From positions 124,001-188,000 of the forward strand of contig DATGLV010000045.1 of assembly GCA_035293945.1 (NCBI GenBank): a stretch of DNA of 64,000 bases, read 5' to 3'. Origin of the DNA: VAZQ01 sp035293945. Lineage in GTDB: Bacteria; Pseudomonadota; Alphaproteobacteria; Rhizobiales; Xanthobacteraceae. Within the stretch, counting starts at the first letter, position 1, and every line of letters starts with the position of its first letter. Below are positions 1-8,031 of this stretch, one piece after another. Below the pieces are notes generated by a model. That model searched no databases and had not been told where the DNA came from. It saw nothing but the letters and a program-made list of their open reading frames with translations. Position numbers and translations under genes: made by a program.

Positions 1-1
1 C

Positions 2-373
2 AAGGCGGGCAACAAATCGGACCGGCGCGGGCCGAACCCGAAGGGGCTCTTTATCTTGGAGCCCAACGGCTACTATTCGCTGCTGACGGCGCGCGCGCAA
101 ATCCCGAATTTTGCCATCGACAACGTCAATCAGGGAACGCCGGAAGAATACAAGGCCGCCATGATGGGTATGATCGCCAATATGGGGAAGTGGACGGTCG
201 ACGAAGCGACCAAGACGATCACCACTTATGTGGAAGCCGGCTCGTATCCCAACCTGAATGGGCACACACAGACGCGCATCATCAGCTCACTCACGGCCGA
301 TGAGCTAAAATACACCAATGGCGCTTCAGTATCGGGAACCGTCGACGAGGCAACCTGGCGGCGGGTTAAATAA
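2..373 (+). CDS. Lipocalin-like domain protein, C-terminal part
   Basis: The reading frame is open from the first bases, so the 5' end lies outside the window; about 123 codons are visible. The visible part starts with GPNPKGLFILEPNGYYSLL and continues through TARAQIPNFA, which resembles the strand-rich core of the lipocalin-like family (PF13924-type) of short proteins common in rhizobia. The rest is beta-rich with a typical closing WRRV strand. A TTG at 56 could be read as a start, but the frame upstream of it encodes family-like sequence, so this is a truncated longer gene. No substrate can be inferred. Confidence 0.7.
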   Translation, partial: KAGNKSDRRGPNPKGLFILEPNGYYSLLTARAQIPNFAIDNVNQGTPEEYKAAMMGMIANMGKWTVDEATKTITTYVEAGSYPNLNGHTQTRIISSLTADELKYTNGASVSGTVDEATWRRVK

Positions 374-381
374 TGAGTTGA

Positions 382-1185
382 TCACCTGAGCTTGCCGGTG
401 CGGGCGAGCGCCTCCTGCTTCCACATTTCCCAGGTGCGCTCGAAGCCGTGTCCTGGGCGGACGCGGACTTGCTCCTTGGCCATCAGAGCCGCTTCCTCCG
501 GAGCCAGATAGGTGATCGGTCCGCCCAGCATTTTTGCCTGCAGCAGGAGCTTGGCATTGGCCTCGGTGTAGATCGCCCGATAGACCGCGATCCGCACGCT
601 GGGCCCGACCACCACGTCGCCGTGCCCGCGCATGAGTGCGACCGAATTCTGACCGAGCTTCTCCGCCAGTGCCTTGCCGAGCGAACTGTTGGAGATGAGA
701 AGATTGGTGAAGCCTGCGACGTCGCGGGTGTCGAATACCGGCACTTCCGGATAGAAGAAGGAAGCGCGGATCGGCTGCAGCGGCACCTGCGTGACGCTGA
801 AGGGCACGACCGTCGGCGAGTGGCTGTGCACCACGCCGTGGACATCAGTCCGCGCCTTGTAGACCTCGGAATGGATAAAGCGCTCCGAATAGATTGGACG
901 CTCGTCGGGCCGAATGAGCTCGCCATCGGGGCCGAATTCCATGATGTCGGCCGCTGTGACAAGGCCGGGTGCCCGCGCCCGCGACATCAGGAAGCGATCC
1001 GGATGGTGCGGATGGCGCGCGCTGACATGGCCGTAGCCATCAACTATATCCTGCGCATACAAGATGCGGTTGCCGATCACCAGATCCTCGATCACGGCCT
1101 TCAATTCGGCACTGGCTCGCCTCGCCGCCGCATTGGCCTTGGCTGATTTGCCGGCAGGTTGTTTCTTCTTCGCCTTCTTGACCAC
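382..1185 (-). CDS. Class II aldolase/adducin family protein
   Basis: A 267-residue enzyme of the class II aldolase/adducin fold, which uses a zinc ion to cleave or decarboxylate small oxo- or hydroxy-acids. The zinc ligands are visible as H120 and H122 (VVHSHS) and H188 (RGHG). I place the start at the GTG at 1185: GGAGGG lies just upstream, and that Shine-Dalgarno would itself be translated if the TTG at 1200 were used. The first 25 residues are a lysine/alanine-rich tail (KKAKKKQPAGKSAK) not needed by the fold. It is last in the long minus-strand run. A relative lies at 54381-55154. The substrate is unknown; relatives include fuculose-phosphate aldolase and dihydroxyphthalate decarboxylases. 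Confidence 0.88.
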   Translation of the reverse strand: MVKKAKKKQPAGKSAKANAAARRASAELKAVIEDLVIGNRILYAQDIVDGYGHVSARHPHHPDRFLMSRARAPGLVTAADIMEFGPDGELIRPDERPIYSERFIHSEVYKARTDVHGVVHSHSPTVVPFSVTQVPLQPIRASFFYPEVPVFDTRDVAGFTNLLISNSSLGKALAEKLGQNSVALMRGHGDVVVGPSVRIAVYRAIYTEANAKLLLQAKMLGGPITYLAPEEAALMAKEQVRVRPGHGFERTWEMWKQEALARTGKLR

Positions 1186-1205
1186 TGTGCCTCCCTCCAA
1201 TCTTG

Positions 1206-2354
1206 CTATCGCCTCACCAAAACCTCAGGCGAGCGCAGCAGCAGCTCGCATCCTTTGTCTGTGATCGCCACCATCGCGGAGGCGATCGCACCAGTCTCCG
1301 CATCGCTTGCGCCCACATGCAGTCCATAGACATCGCCGGTCGCGAGCACGTGACCGGCATCGCGCTTGAGCTCGCTGCCCTCGTTGGCGGAGAGGCCGAT
1401 ACGTCGTCCGACGCTGCCACTCAGCGCCGGATGCAGCGCGAGTCCGCCGAGCGGCTGGCTGGCGGCGGCAAAGAGCGCGGCGCCGCTGACGCCTGGAGCC
1501 GCGAGCCGCAGCACTGCATTGAGGCCCTCCTCAATGCGTTCCTCTAGGGCGCCAGGGCGCTCGACGGCGGCCACGAAGGATTCCGCCCAATAGCCGCGAT
1601 GCTTAACCGCGACATAACCGAGGAGCCGCCTGGCGGTGGATTTCGGCGCGAACGCGCCGCAAAACGGCGCAAGCGTCCGCCCCTCGTCGAAGCTCACCAG
1701 CGTCCGCGCATCTTGCGCCGCAAGCGCTCGCGCGCGCCGCTCGCCCGCCAACGCCGCCGTCTCCGTGCCGCCGCCGTCATGCCAAGCCTGCAGGAAATAA
1801 GCCGCAGCACTGCGCGCGACCGCGCAGGCCTCACGGATCAAGGAGAGCTCGCGCGGGCGCGTTCTGCGGGCGCCCGCTCCCGCGTCGGCCTCGACCAGGC
1901 GAAACCGATTGCCCAGGCTCTTCTCGATGGATTGAAACAAGGCCGGCCGCATCAGGTCGAACCGTACCGCCCCGATATCGGCGCCATCATCGATCTTCAG
2001 GCCCGCGAGCCACGGATCAAACGCGGTCTCCCAATTCCAGGCCGACAGCACCTCTGGGATCCAGGTCATCAGGCGCTGCGCCGGCATGTCGCGCGAGCTC
2101 ATGGATACGAGCAGCCGCGGCTCGCCCTGGCGCGGCAGCAGCGCCAGTGCCCAGCGGTGACGAGGAATGAAGTTGGTCAAGTAGGCGAGATCGGAATGTT
2201 CGCGCGCATCACCATAGACCAGCATGGCCTTGAAGCCTTTGCGATCCATGATCTCGTTGAGCGTATTGAGGCGAATCTGGAATTCATCGCGAGGAACGCG
2301 ATCCTGCTCGAAGGAATAGGCGCCGATCATGGTCGAGGGATGGACGGTACGCAT
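1206..2354 (-). CDS. Creatinase/M24-fold protein, degenerate partner subunit
   Basis: A 382-residue protein with the two-domain creatinase/aminopeptidase-P layout: an N-terminal domain (about 1-150, with DLAYLTNFIPRHRWALALLP) and a C-terminal pita-bread-like domain. None of the five M24 metal ligands can be recognised, so it is not expected to be a metallopeptidase. I chose the ATG at 2354 (MRTVHPSTMIG) because the paralogue at 28102 begins the same way (MLTVHPTLLIG) and because the upstream gene stops just before it; the extension to 2444 only overlaps that gene. It follows the M24 gene at 2360-3481 with a five-base gap, and the same two-gene order recurs at 26842-29202, suggesting that the two products work together. 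Confidence 0.82.
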   Translation of the reverse strand: MRTVHPSTMIGAYSFEQDRVPRDEFQIRLNTLNEIMDRKGFKAMLVYGDAREHSDLAYLTNFIPRHRWALALLPRQGEPRLLVSMSSRDMPAQRLMTWIPEVLSAWNWETAFDPWLAGLKIDDGADIGAVRFDLMRPALFQSIEKSLGNRFRLVEADAGAGARRTRPRELSLIREACAVARSAAAYFLQAWHDGGGTETAALAGERRARALAAQDARTLVSFDEGRTLAPFCGAFAPKSTARRLLGYVAVKHRGYWAESFVAAVERPGALEERIEEGLNAVLRLAAPGVSGAALFAAASQPLGGLALHPALSGSVGRRIGLSANEGSELKRDAGHVLATGDVYGLHVGASDAETGAIASAMVAITDKGCELLLRSPEVLVRR

Positions 2355-2359
2355 CGGTC

Positions 2360-3481
2360 TCACACCGAGATGCTGTCGAGCGTCGCGATGGCGGCCGTCA
2401 GCGCCTTGGCGCCCGTGGGAGTGATTACGACCGGTTCGCCGCACATCAGGTATCCGGTCTCGGGCAGGTATTGGTTGGGATGCATCACGAAGACCATTCC
2501 GTCCTCCAGGCGCGTCTCGTTGTCGACGGTGATGTCACCCGGCGCGTCGGATGTGATGCCGAGGCCATGGCCGCGCACCCGCATATAGGGCGGGCGGCAA
2601 TATTCGCCGTAGCCGGCGGCGCGGATACAATCATCGATGGCCTCGGTCACAGTGCGTACGCTCGCGCCCGGCACAGCGGCGGCTTGGCCACGGCGCATGG
2701 CCTCCTGCAGCACCGCGTATTTGTCGCGCAACAGCGCCGGCGGCTCGCCAATGACGGTGGTGCGGCATATCTGCGCGAATTGACCCTGATAGCAGGGGGT
2801 GATTTCCGACAGGATGATGTCGCCTACGTCGAGCACGCGGGCTCCCGCGGCGGTGACCGCGAGGTTGTGCTGCGAGGCGCTCAAGAGCAGGAAATTATCC
2901 TCCGCGCCGAGTCCCTTCATGAAGCCATAGAGCTCGGCCGCGAGCTCGAACTCGCGCACGCCCGGCCGGGCAAATTCGAGGAAGCGCGCATAGCCGCGTT
3001 CGGCGATGGCCGTCGCCCTCCGGGCGGCCTCGAGCTCCTCGGGCGTGCGGATACGGGCAAGCTCGCGCGCATATTTGTCGTTGGCCGGTACGCTGCCGCC
3101 CATCGCCGTCTCGATGCCGGCCACCAGGGCGCGGGAAAGGGTCGACAACGCGACGGATACGGCCTTGCGCGGATTGATCCCATGCGCCTTGACCGCGGCC
3201 GCCAAGGCCTGCGGTAGATCGTCGGATCCAACTGTCTTGTCGGTCTGCGAAACCGCCGCAGCGCGCTTGGCGTCCCAGGCCGGCGTCACGATCAGGGTCG
3301 AGGCGCCCGCACGGTCGACCAGCACGGCGCTCTCGCCGATGGGCTTGACCCCGCTCAGCACAAAAACCGCATGGCCCTCGAGAAACGAGTTCTGGCCGCC
3401 GTTGAAGGCAATCAGCGCTTCGAGCTGTTCGGCTTCGAGATGGCGCGCAGTCGCGGCGAGCCGGGTTTGCTGGATGCTCAT
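2360..3481 (-). CDS. Creatinase/Xaa-Pro peptidase (M24B) family protein, metal-free type
   Basis: A 373-residue M24B-family protein with an N-terminal creatinase domain (1-150) and a C-terminal catalytic domain (155-373). Of the five positions that bind two metals in M24 peptidases, only the histidine (H305, RGHGLG) and the last glutamate (E349, CGEP) are kept. The first aspartate is E226, the second Q237 and the first glutamate H334 (MHPNQY). This loss with a retained histidine recalls creatinase, a metal-free amidinohydrolase, so a C-N hydrolase on a small substrate is more likely than a peptidase. It lies eight bases after the BKACE gene and before a degenerate paralogue. A near twin is at 26842-27957. 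Confidence 0.88.
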   Translation of the reverse strand: MSIQQTRLAATARHLEAEQLEALIAFNGGQNSFLEGHAVFVLSGVKPIGESAVLVDRAGASTLIVTPAWDAKRAAAVSQTDKTVGSDDLPQALAAAVKAHGINPRKAVSVALSTLSRALVAGIETAMGGSVPANDKYARELARIRTPEELEAARRATAIAERGYARFLEFARPGVREFELAAELYGFMKGLGAEDNFLLLSASQHNLAVTAAGARVLDVGDIILSEITPCYQGQFAQICRTTVIGEPPALLRDKYAVLQEAMRRGQAAAVPGASVRTVTEAIDDCIRAAGYGEYCRPPYMRVRGHGLGITSDAPGDITVDNETRLEDGMVFVMHPNQYLPETGYLMCGEPVVITPTGAKALTAAIATLDSISV

Positions 3482-3488
3482 GTTGACT

Positions 3489-4427
3489 TCAGAACTTCAC
3501 CTTGTCGGGACCTTTGAGGTTCAGCATGGCGCGCGCCTCTTTTGGGGTCGCGACCTCGTAGCCGAGCTCCTCGATGATGCGACGGATCTTCGCGACCTGC
3601 TCGGCATTGCTCACTGCCAGCTTGCCGCGACCGATATAGAGACTGTCCTCGAGCCCGACCCGGACATTGCCGCCGATCATGGTCGCCATGGTGGCGAACG
3701 GAATTTGATGTCGCCCGCCCGCCAGCACCGACCACTCGTATTGGTCGCCGAACAGGCGGTCGGCTGTGCGCTTCATAAACAGCAAGTTGTCGAAGTCAGG
3801 TCCGATGCCGCCCAGGATGCCGTAGATCAGCTGCAGGAAGATCGGCGGCTTGAACAGGCCCCGGTCGACGCAATGAGCGAGATTGTAGAGATGGCCGGTG
3901 TCGTAGCATTCGTGCTCGAACTTGACGCCGTGCTCGTTGCCCAAGAGCTTGGCGATCCGCTCGATGTCGCGAAACGTGTTGCGGAATATGTTCTGGTCGG
4001 ATTGCAGGAGATACTGCTCCTCCCAGTCGTGCTTCCAGGTCTTGTAGCGGGCCGCCATCGGGTAGAGCGCGAAGTTCATCGAGCCCATGTTGAGGGAGCA
4101 CATTTCCGGCGAGAAGGTTGTGGCGGCCGCGATGCGCTCCTCGACCGTCATGGTGACGCTGCCGCCGGTGGTGATGTTCACGATGCCGTCGCAACCCTGC
4201 TTGATGCGCGGCAGGAACTGGCGAAAGACCTCGGGATCCGGCGAAGGGCGGCCGTCCTTGGGGTCGCGCGCATGCAGATGCAGCACCGCGGCGCCCGCCT
4301 TGGCGGCATCGATCGCTTGGCTGGCGATCTCGTCCGGCGTGACCGGCAGGGCGTCCGACATGGTTGGCGTGTGGATAGAGCCGGTGATCGCGCAGGTGAT
4401 GATAACTTTGTTGGACTTTTGCGCCAT
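3489..4427 (-). CDS. Beta-keto acid cleavage enzyme (BKACE, DUF849)
   Basis: A 312-residue (beta/alpha)8 enzyme of the BKACE family, which includes 3-keto-5-aminohexanoate cleavage enzyme. The family condenses a beta-keto acid with acetyl-CoA to give acetoacetate and a new CoA ester, using a divalent metal. Visible signatures are the metal-binding HLHARDP (H50, H52), NITTGGS, and GLEDS near the C-terminus. The start at 4427 is set by GGAGGG a few bases upstream; the longer frame to 4451 covers that site. It follows the LIV transporter genes and precedes the M24 pair. A dehydrogenase at 9463-10374 in the same run could make its keto acid. The substrate is unknown. Confidence 0.92.
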   Translation of the reverse strand: MAQKSNKVIITCAITGSIHTPTMSDALPVTPDEIASQAIDAAKAGAAVLHLHARDPKDGRPSPDPEVFRQFLPRIKQGCDGIVNITTGGSVTMTVEERIAAATTFSPEMCSLNMGSMNFALYPMAARYKTWKHDWEEQYLLQSDQNIFRNTFRDIERIAKLLGNEHGVKFEHECYDTGHLYNLAHCVDRGLFKPPIFLQLIYGILGGIGPDFDNLLFMKRTADRLFGDQYEWSVLAGGRHQIPFATMATMIGGNVRVGLEDSLYIGRGKLAVSNAEQVAKIRRIIEELGYEVATPKEARAMLNLKGPDKVKF

Positions 4428-4468
4428 GGGTTCCCTCCGTTGGCCGCTCATCTGGGGCGGTCTTCATA

Positions 4469-4541
4469 GAGCATGATCCCGAAAAAGCTTGCCCCCGACC
4501 TGATCGGGGGTGGATGCCGGTTTTCGGAAAAGATCATGCTC
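4469..4541. repeat. Palindromic intergenic repeat, GAGCATGATC family
   Basis: The outer arms GAGCATGATCC and AGATCATGCTC, plus GAAAA / TTTTC inner arms, form an imperfect inverted repeat around a CCCCCGACCTGATCGGGGG hairpin. Elements with the same arms recur at 12490 and 55155. The outer arm supplies the TGA stop codon of the livM gene (4534-4536). Confidence 0.8.
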
Positions 4542-5547
4542 CACCATTAGTGACGCGGCGTTCCAGGGGAAACACCTGCCAGCCCAGCCGGTCGACGATC
4601 AAGCCCCAAATTCCTTTCGGGGCAAACAGCATGACGGCGATCGCGACTGCACCGAGCAGCATGAGGTAGAGAGTGCCGAGATCGGCGAGCGTCTGCCGCA
4701 AGGCGAAGAACACCGCCGCCCCGATGATCGGACCCTCGATGCGGCCGATCCCGCCGATGACGGTGATGAAGATCACGAAGGCGGTCCAGTCGTTGACACT
4801 GAAAGCGGCGTCCGGGCTGATCCGCAGCTTCTGCAGGAAGATGAGCGCGCCGATCATAGCTGTGCCGAGGGCGGTAATGATGTAGACGATGAACTTGATC
4901 CGGGTCACATCGATGCCGTTGCTCTTGGCCGCTAGCTCGTTGTCGCGGATCGCCTTCAGTGCGAGGCCATAGCGCGATCGCAACAGCGCGACGATCGCGA
5001 CAAGGGTCGCGGAGACGAGGGCGAGCGCCACCCAATAGATCAGGAATTCGCGCTGATCGCGGCTTGGCGCAATGGCGATCACTACATTGGCAGGCAGGCT
5101 CAAGCCCGAGCCCCCTCCCAGTACCGAGAGCTGCGAGGCGAGCAGACGAAAGACCTCCGCGACGATCCAGGTCCCGATTGCGAAATAGTGGCCGCGCAGG
5201 CGGAACAATAGGGCGGCGGCCGGCATCGCGATCGCAGCCGCGATGAGACCGGCTAGCGGGATGGCCCACAAAGCCGGCACGCCGGCGCGCAGCGTCAGCG
5301 CAAACAAGAGATAGGCGCCGAGCCCCACATAGGCCTGCTGGCCGACCGAGACGAGGCCGGCATAGCCGGCAAGCAAGTTCCACAGGCTTGCGAGCCCCAC
5401 ATAGGCATAGATTTCGGCGAGCAAACGCAGGTCATCACGGCCGCCCCAGGCCGGCGCCGCCGCCAACACGGCGAGGACCATTGCGGTGAGCGCGAAGGTG
5501 CCGAGGCGAGTAGCACGCGGCGCGAATTCGACCCTCACATCCTTCAT
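4534..5547 (-). CDS. livM: Branched-chain amino acid type ABC transporter permease
   Basis: A 337-residue inner-membrane permease of the LivM family, with about eight to ten hydrophobic segments. It includes the LivM-typical stretch LWNLLAGYAGLVSVGQQAYV and the cytoplasmic loop with IKFIVYIITA after the conserved ALKAIRDNELAAKSNGID. The start at 5547 (MKDVRVEF) overlaps the livH stop as ATGA, indicating translational coupling; the longer frame to 5697 lies inside livH and is rejected. Its last codons and stop lie in a palindromic repeat. With LivH, LivF, LivG and the binding protein it makes a complete importer. Whether the cargo is an amino acid or an aromatic or keto acid cannot be told from the sequence. 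Confidence 0.93.
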   Translation of the reverse strand: MKDVRVEFAPRATRLGTFALTAMVLAVLAAAPAWGGRDDLRLLAEIYAYVGLASLWNLLAGYAGLVSVGQQAYVGLGAYLLFALTLRAGVPALWAIPLAGLIAAAIAMPAAALLFRLRGHYFAIGTWIVAEVFRLLASQLSVLGGGSGLSLPANVVIAIAPSRDQREFLIYWVALALVSATLVAIVALLRSRYGLALKAIRDNELAAKSNGIDVTRIKFIVYIITALGTAMIGALIFLQKLRISPDAAFSVNDWTAFVIFITVIGGIGRIEGPIIGAAVFFALRQTLADLGTLYLMLLGAVAIAVMLFAPKGIWGLIVDRLGWQVFPLERRVTNGGA

Positions 5548-6413
5548 CCGCGCACCTTTGGGAACAGCCCTTCCGGCCGTAGCGCCAGCACAGCGAGGAA
5601 CATCAGGTGGCCGGCGAGCGTCTGCCAGCCTGGATCGAGTTCGGCGCCGATCGCCTGTGCGACCCCGAGCAGGATGCCCCCGACGAGGGTTCCCCACAGG
5701 CTGCCCAGCCCGCCGACGATGACGGCCTCGAAGCCGAAGATAAGCCGCGCCGGCCCAATCGCCGGATCGAAATTGGCGCGCACGGCAAGCAGCACGCCGG
5801 CAACCGCCACCACCGCAAGTGACAGGGCCATCGCGAGCGCGAAGATGTGGCGATTGTCCAGGCCCATGAGCTGCGCCACTGACGGGTCGTCAGCGGTCGC
5901 CCGGAACGCGCGACCGATCGCGGTGCGGTAGAGAATGAATTGCAATGCCCCGATCACCGCGACCGCGGCTGCGAATGAGAACAGCGGCAACAGCCCGATC
6001 GAAACGCCGGGCAGCAGCGTGAAGTTGGCGACTTCAATCGCGCCGGCCTGAAGCCTCTGACTGTCGGCGCTGAACACTTCAAGCAAGCCGTTCTGGATGA
6101 TGACCGAAAGCCCGAAGGTGACGAGCAGGGGCGGTAAGAGGTCATCGCCGAGGGTACGGTTGAGCACGAGGCGCTGCAGCAGGTAGCCGATCAGCGCCAT
6201 GACGGGCGTAACGATGACGAGCGCCGGCAGCGGTCCGATGCCGAGGGTCTCGGTGGTCACCAGCGCCAAATACGCGGCAAGCACGATCAAATCGCCATGT
6301 GCGATATTGACGAGCCGCATGATGCCGAAGATGAGCGACAGCCCGGCCGCGAACACGGCATAGAGGCCGCCCACCAGCACGCCCTGCACGATTACGTTGA
6401 TCCAGGTGGCCAT
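5544..6413 (-). CDS. livH: Branched-chain amino acid type ABC transporter permease
   Basis: A 289-residue integral membrane protein of the LivH family. It opens with the typical QGVLVGGLYAVFAAGLSLIF and contains GIMRLVNIAHGD, the family signature after the first membrane segments; near the C-terminus is FGFEAVIVGGLGSLWGTLVGG. About eight membrane spans are apparent. It follows livF after a four-base gap and overlaps livM by four bases. It forms the membrane channel together with LivM. Confidence 0.94.
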   Translation of the reverse strand: MATWINVIVQGVLVGGLYAVFAAGLSLIFGIMRLVNIAHGDLIVLAAYLALVTTETLGIGPLPALVIVTPVMALIGYLLQRLVLNRTLGDDLLPPLLVTFGLSVIIQNGLLEVFSADSQRLQAGAIEVANFTLLPGVSIGLLPLFSFAAAVAVIGALQFILYRTAIGRAFRATADDPSVAQLMGLDNRHIFALAMALSLAVVAVAGVLLAVRANFDPAIGPARLIFGFEAVIVGGLGSLWGTLVGGILLGVAQAIGAELDPGWQTLAGHLMFLAVLALRPEGLFPKVRG

Positions 6414-6417
6414 GCGC

Positions 6418-7125
6418 TCACACCCCGAAATACGCCGCGGCGATCTGCTGCCGGGTGAGCGCAGAGGCTGCGCCTTGGAGCGCGACGCGGCCTTCCTGCA
6501 GGCAATAGACTTGGCCCGCAGCCTTCAGCGCCTGGGCGATGTCCTGCTCCACAATGACGAGCGAGATGCCTTCGGCCAGCACGCTCGGCATCGCCGCATA
6601 GATGTCGCGCACCACGATCGGGGCCAGCCCTAAGCTGATCTCGTCACAGAGGATGAGCTTTGGATTGGCCATCAGGGCGCGGCCGATCGCCACCATCTGC
6701 TGCTGGCCTCCCGAGAGCGACAGGCTCGGCATGCGCGCGCGCTCGGCCAGCACCGGGAATAGTCGGTAGACGCGCGCAAGCGTCCACGGCCCCTTTCGTC
6801 CCAGCTGTCCGCCGATCCGCAGGTTTTCTTCCACCGTCAGCGAGGGAAACAGCCTGCGCCCTTCCGGAACAAGCGCAATGCCGCGCGCCGCTATGGCAAA
6901 AGCGGGGCTGCCTCCGATCGCGGCGCCGTCGAAACGGATCGCCTCGGGGGGCGCGCGCAAAAGACCGGCAATGCTTTTGAGCAGGGTGCTCTTGCCGGCG
7001 CCGTTCGCCCCGATGATGGCGACTGCTTGGCCGGCCGCGACCGCCAGGCTGACGCCGAACAGCGCTTGAAAGTCGCCGTAGAACGCGTCGAGCCCCTCGA
7101 CCTCGAGCAAAGCTCTCTCAGGCAT
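6418..7125 (-). CDS. livF: LIV-type ABC transporter ATP-binding protein
   Basis: A 235-residue ABC ATPase of the LivF type. Walker A is GANGAGKST (about residue 39), the signature motif is LSGGQQQ, and the Walker B strand is LILCDE. After that glutamate the usual proline is replaced, giving DEISLGL. The H-loop region reads VIVEQD, as in LivF proteins, where the usual switch histidine is replaced by glutamine or aspartate. It overlaps the end of livG by eight bases, so the two ATPases are probably translated together and pair at the membrane. Confidence 0.94.
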   Translation of the reverse strand: MPERALLEVEGLDAFYGDFQALFGVSLAVAAGQAVAIIGANGAGKSTLLKSIAGLLRAPPEAIRFDGAAIGGSPAFAIAARGIALVPEGRRLFPSLTVEENLRIGGQLGRKGPWTLARVYRLFPVLAERARMPSLSLSGGQQQMVAIGRALMANPKLILCDEISLGLAPIVVRDIYAAMPSVLAEGISLVIVEQDIAQALKAAGQVYCLQEGRVALQGAASALTRQQIAAAYFGV

Positions 7126-7846
7126 CGGCCGCGATCCCGAGATAAATGTCGGCGACCTGCGGGCTCTGGATCACCGCGTGCGGATCGCCCTCGGCAATGA
7201 AACTGCCGCCATGCAGCACCACCAACCGATCGATGACGGCGATGAGCGCATGTACCACATGCTCGATCCAGATGATCGAAAGCCCGCCTGCGCGGAGCTC
7301 CTTGATCAGGTCGATCAGCGCGGTGCATTCATGCTCGCTCAGTCCGCCGGCGACTTCGTCGAGCAACAGCACGCGCGGATGGGTGGCGAGCGCGCGGGCG
7401 AGCTCGAGCCGCTTGCGGTCGAGCAGCGTCAGGCCGCCGGCGCGGCGGTTGGCAGCCGCCGCCAGCCCACAGCGGGCGAGAATGTCCATGCAGGCATCAT
7501 AGGTTTCGCGCTCGTGCTGCCGCGCCCCGAAGGCTGCCGCCACCACCAGATTTTCGAACACCGTCATGTCGCCGAACGGCTGCGGGATCTGGAAGGAGCG
7601 GGCCATGCCGAGGTGGCAGCGCCGCGGCGGGCTCACGCGCGTGATGTCGGCGCCGGAGAGCAACACCCGCCCGGCATCAGGCGCGACCGTTCCGGTCATG
7701 ATGCCGAACAGCGTGGTCTTGCCGGCACCGTTGGGACCGATGATGCCGAGCGCCTCGCCTTGTTGGAGCGCGAGGTCGATCTCTTCGGCGATCACGATGG
7801 CGCCGAACCGCTTGGAGATTTTTTCGAGCGCCAGGATGGGAGCCAT
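7118..7846 (-). CDS. livG: LIV-type ABC transporter ATP-binding protein
   Basis: A 242-residue ABC ATPase of the LivG type. It shows Walker A GPNGAGKTT, the LivG-typical GMARSFQIPQPFGDMTVFENL after the Q-loop, and Walker B VLLLDEVAGGLSEHE. The signature motif is altered: GGLTLLDRKRLELA stands where LSXGQ would be, as in other LivG proteins. The start at 7846 (MAPILALEKI) is taken because the extension to 7879 reads into a repeat. It lies 184 bases after the binding-protein gene, with a palindromic repeat between. Confidence 0.93.
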   Translation of the reverse strand: MAPILALEKISKRFGAIVIAEEIDLALQQGEALGIIGPNGAGKTTLFGIMTGTVAPDAGRVLLSGADITRVSPPRRCHLGMARSFQIPQPFGDMTVFENLVVAAAFGARQHERETYDACMDILARCGLAAAANRRAGGLTLLDRKRLELARALATHPRVLLLDEVAGGLSEHECTALIDLIKELRAGGLSIIWIEHVVHALIAVIDRLVVLHGGSFIAEGDPHAVIQSPQVADIYLGIAADA

Positions 7847-7870
7847 GGTTTTCGATCGAGAGGCCAAGAA

Positions 7871-8010
7871 CCCCCTCACCCCATCCCTCTCCCCTTCGGG
7901 GCGAGGGAGTCCTTGCGGGGCGGCCCTCAGGAAAATGTCCGCGCGTTGCTTGATGCTCGCTCGGGCGCTTCACTCCTTCTCCGCAAACGGGAGTGGGTGG
8001 GGTGAGGGGG
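7871..8010. repeat. Composite inverted repeat (CCCCTCACCCC family) between binding protein and livG
   Basis: The arm CCCCCTCACCCCATCCCTC at 7871 is mirrored by GGGAGTGGGTGGGGTGAGGG at about 7989. A small CTCCCCTTCGGGGCGAG hairpin lies inside. It sits between the binding-protein gene and livG and could reduce transcription or stabilise the upstream mRNA, as similar elements do in other ABC operons. Confidence 0.8.
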
Positions 8011-8031
8011 CTGTAAGCTGTCTTGATTCCG

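Noticed and set aside
3006..4469. Plus-strand frame of 487 codons opposite the M24 and BKACE genes
   Set aside because: Covers two genes and the gap between them in antisense, with no protein-like features.
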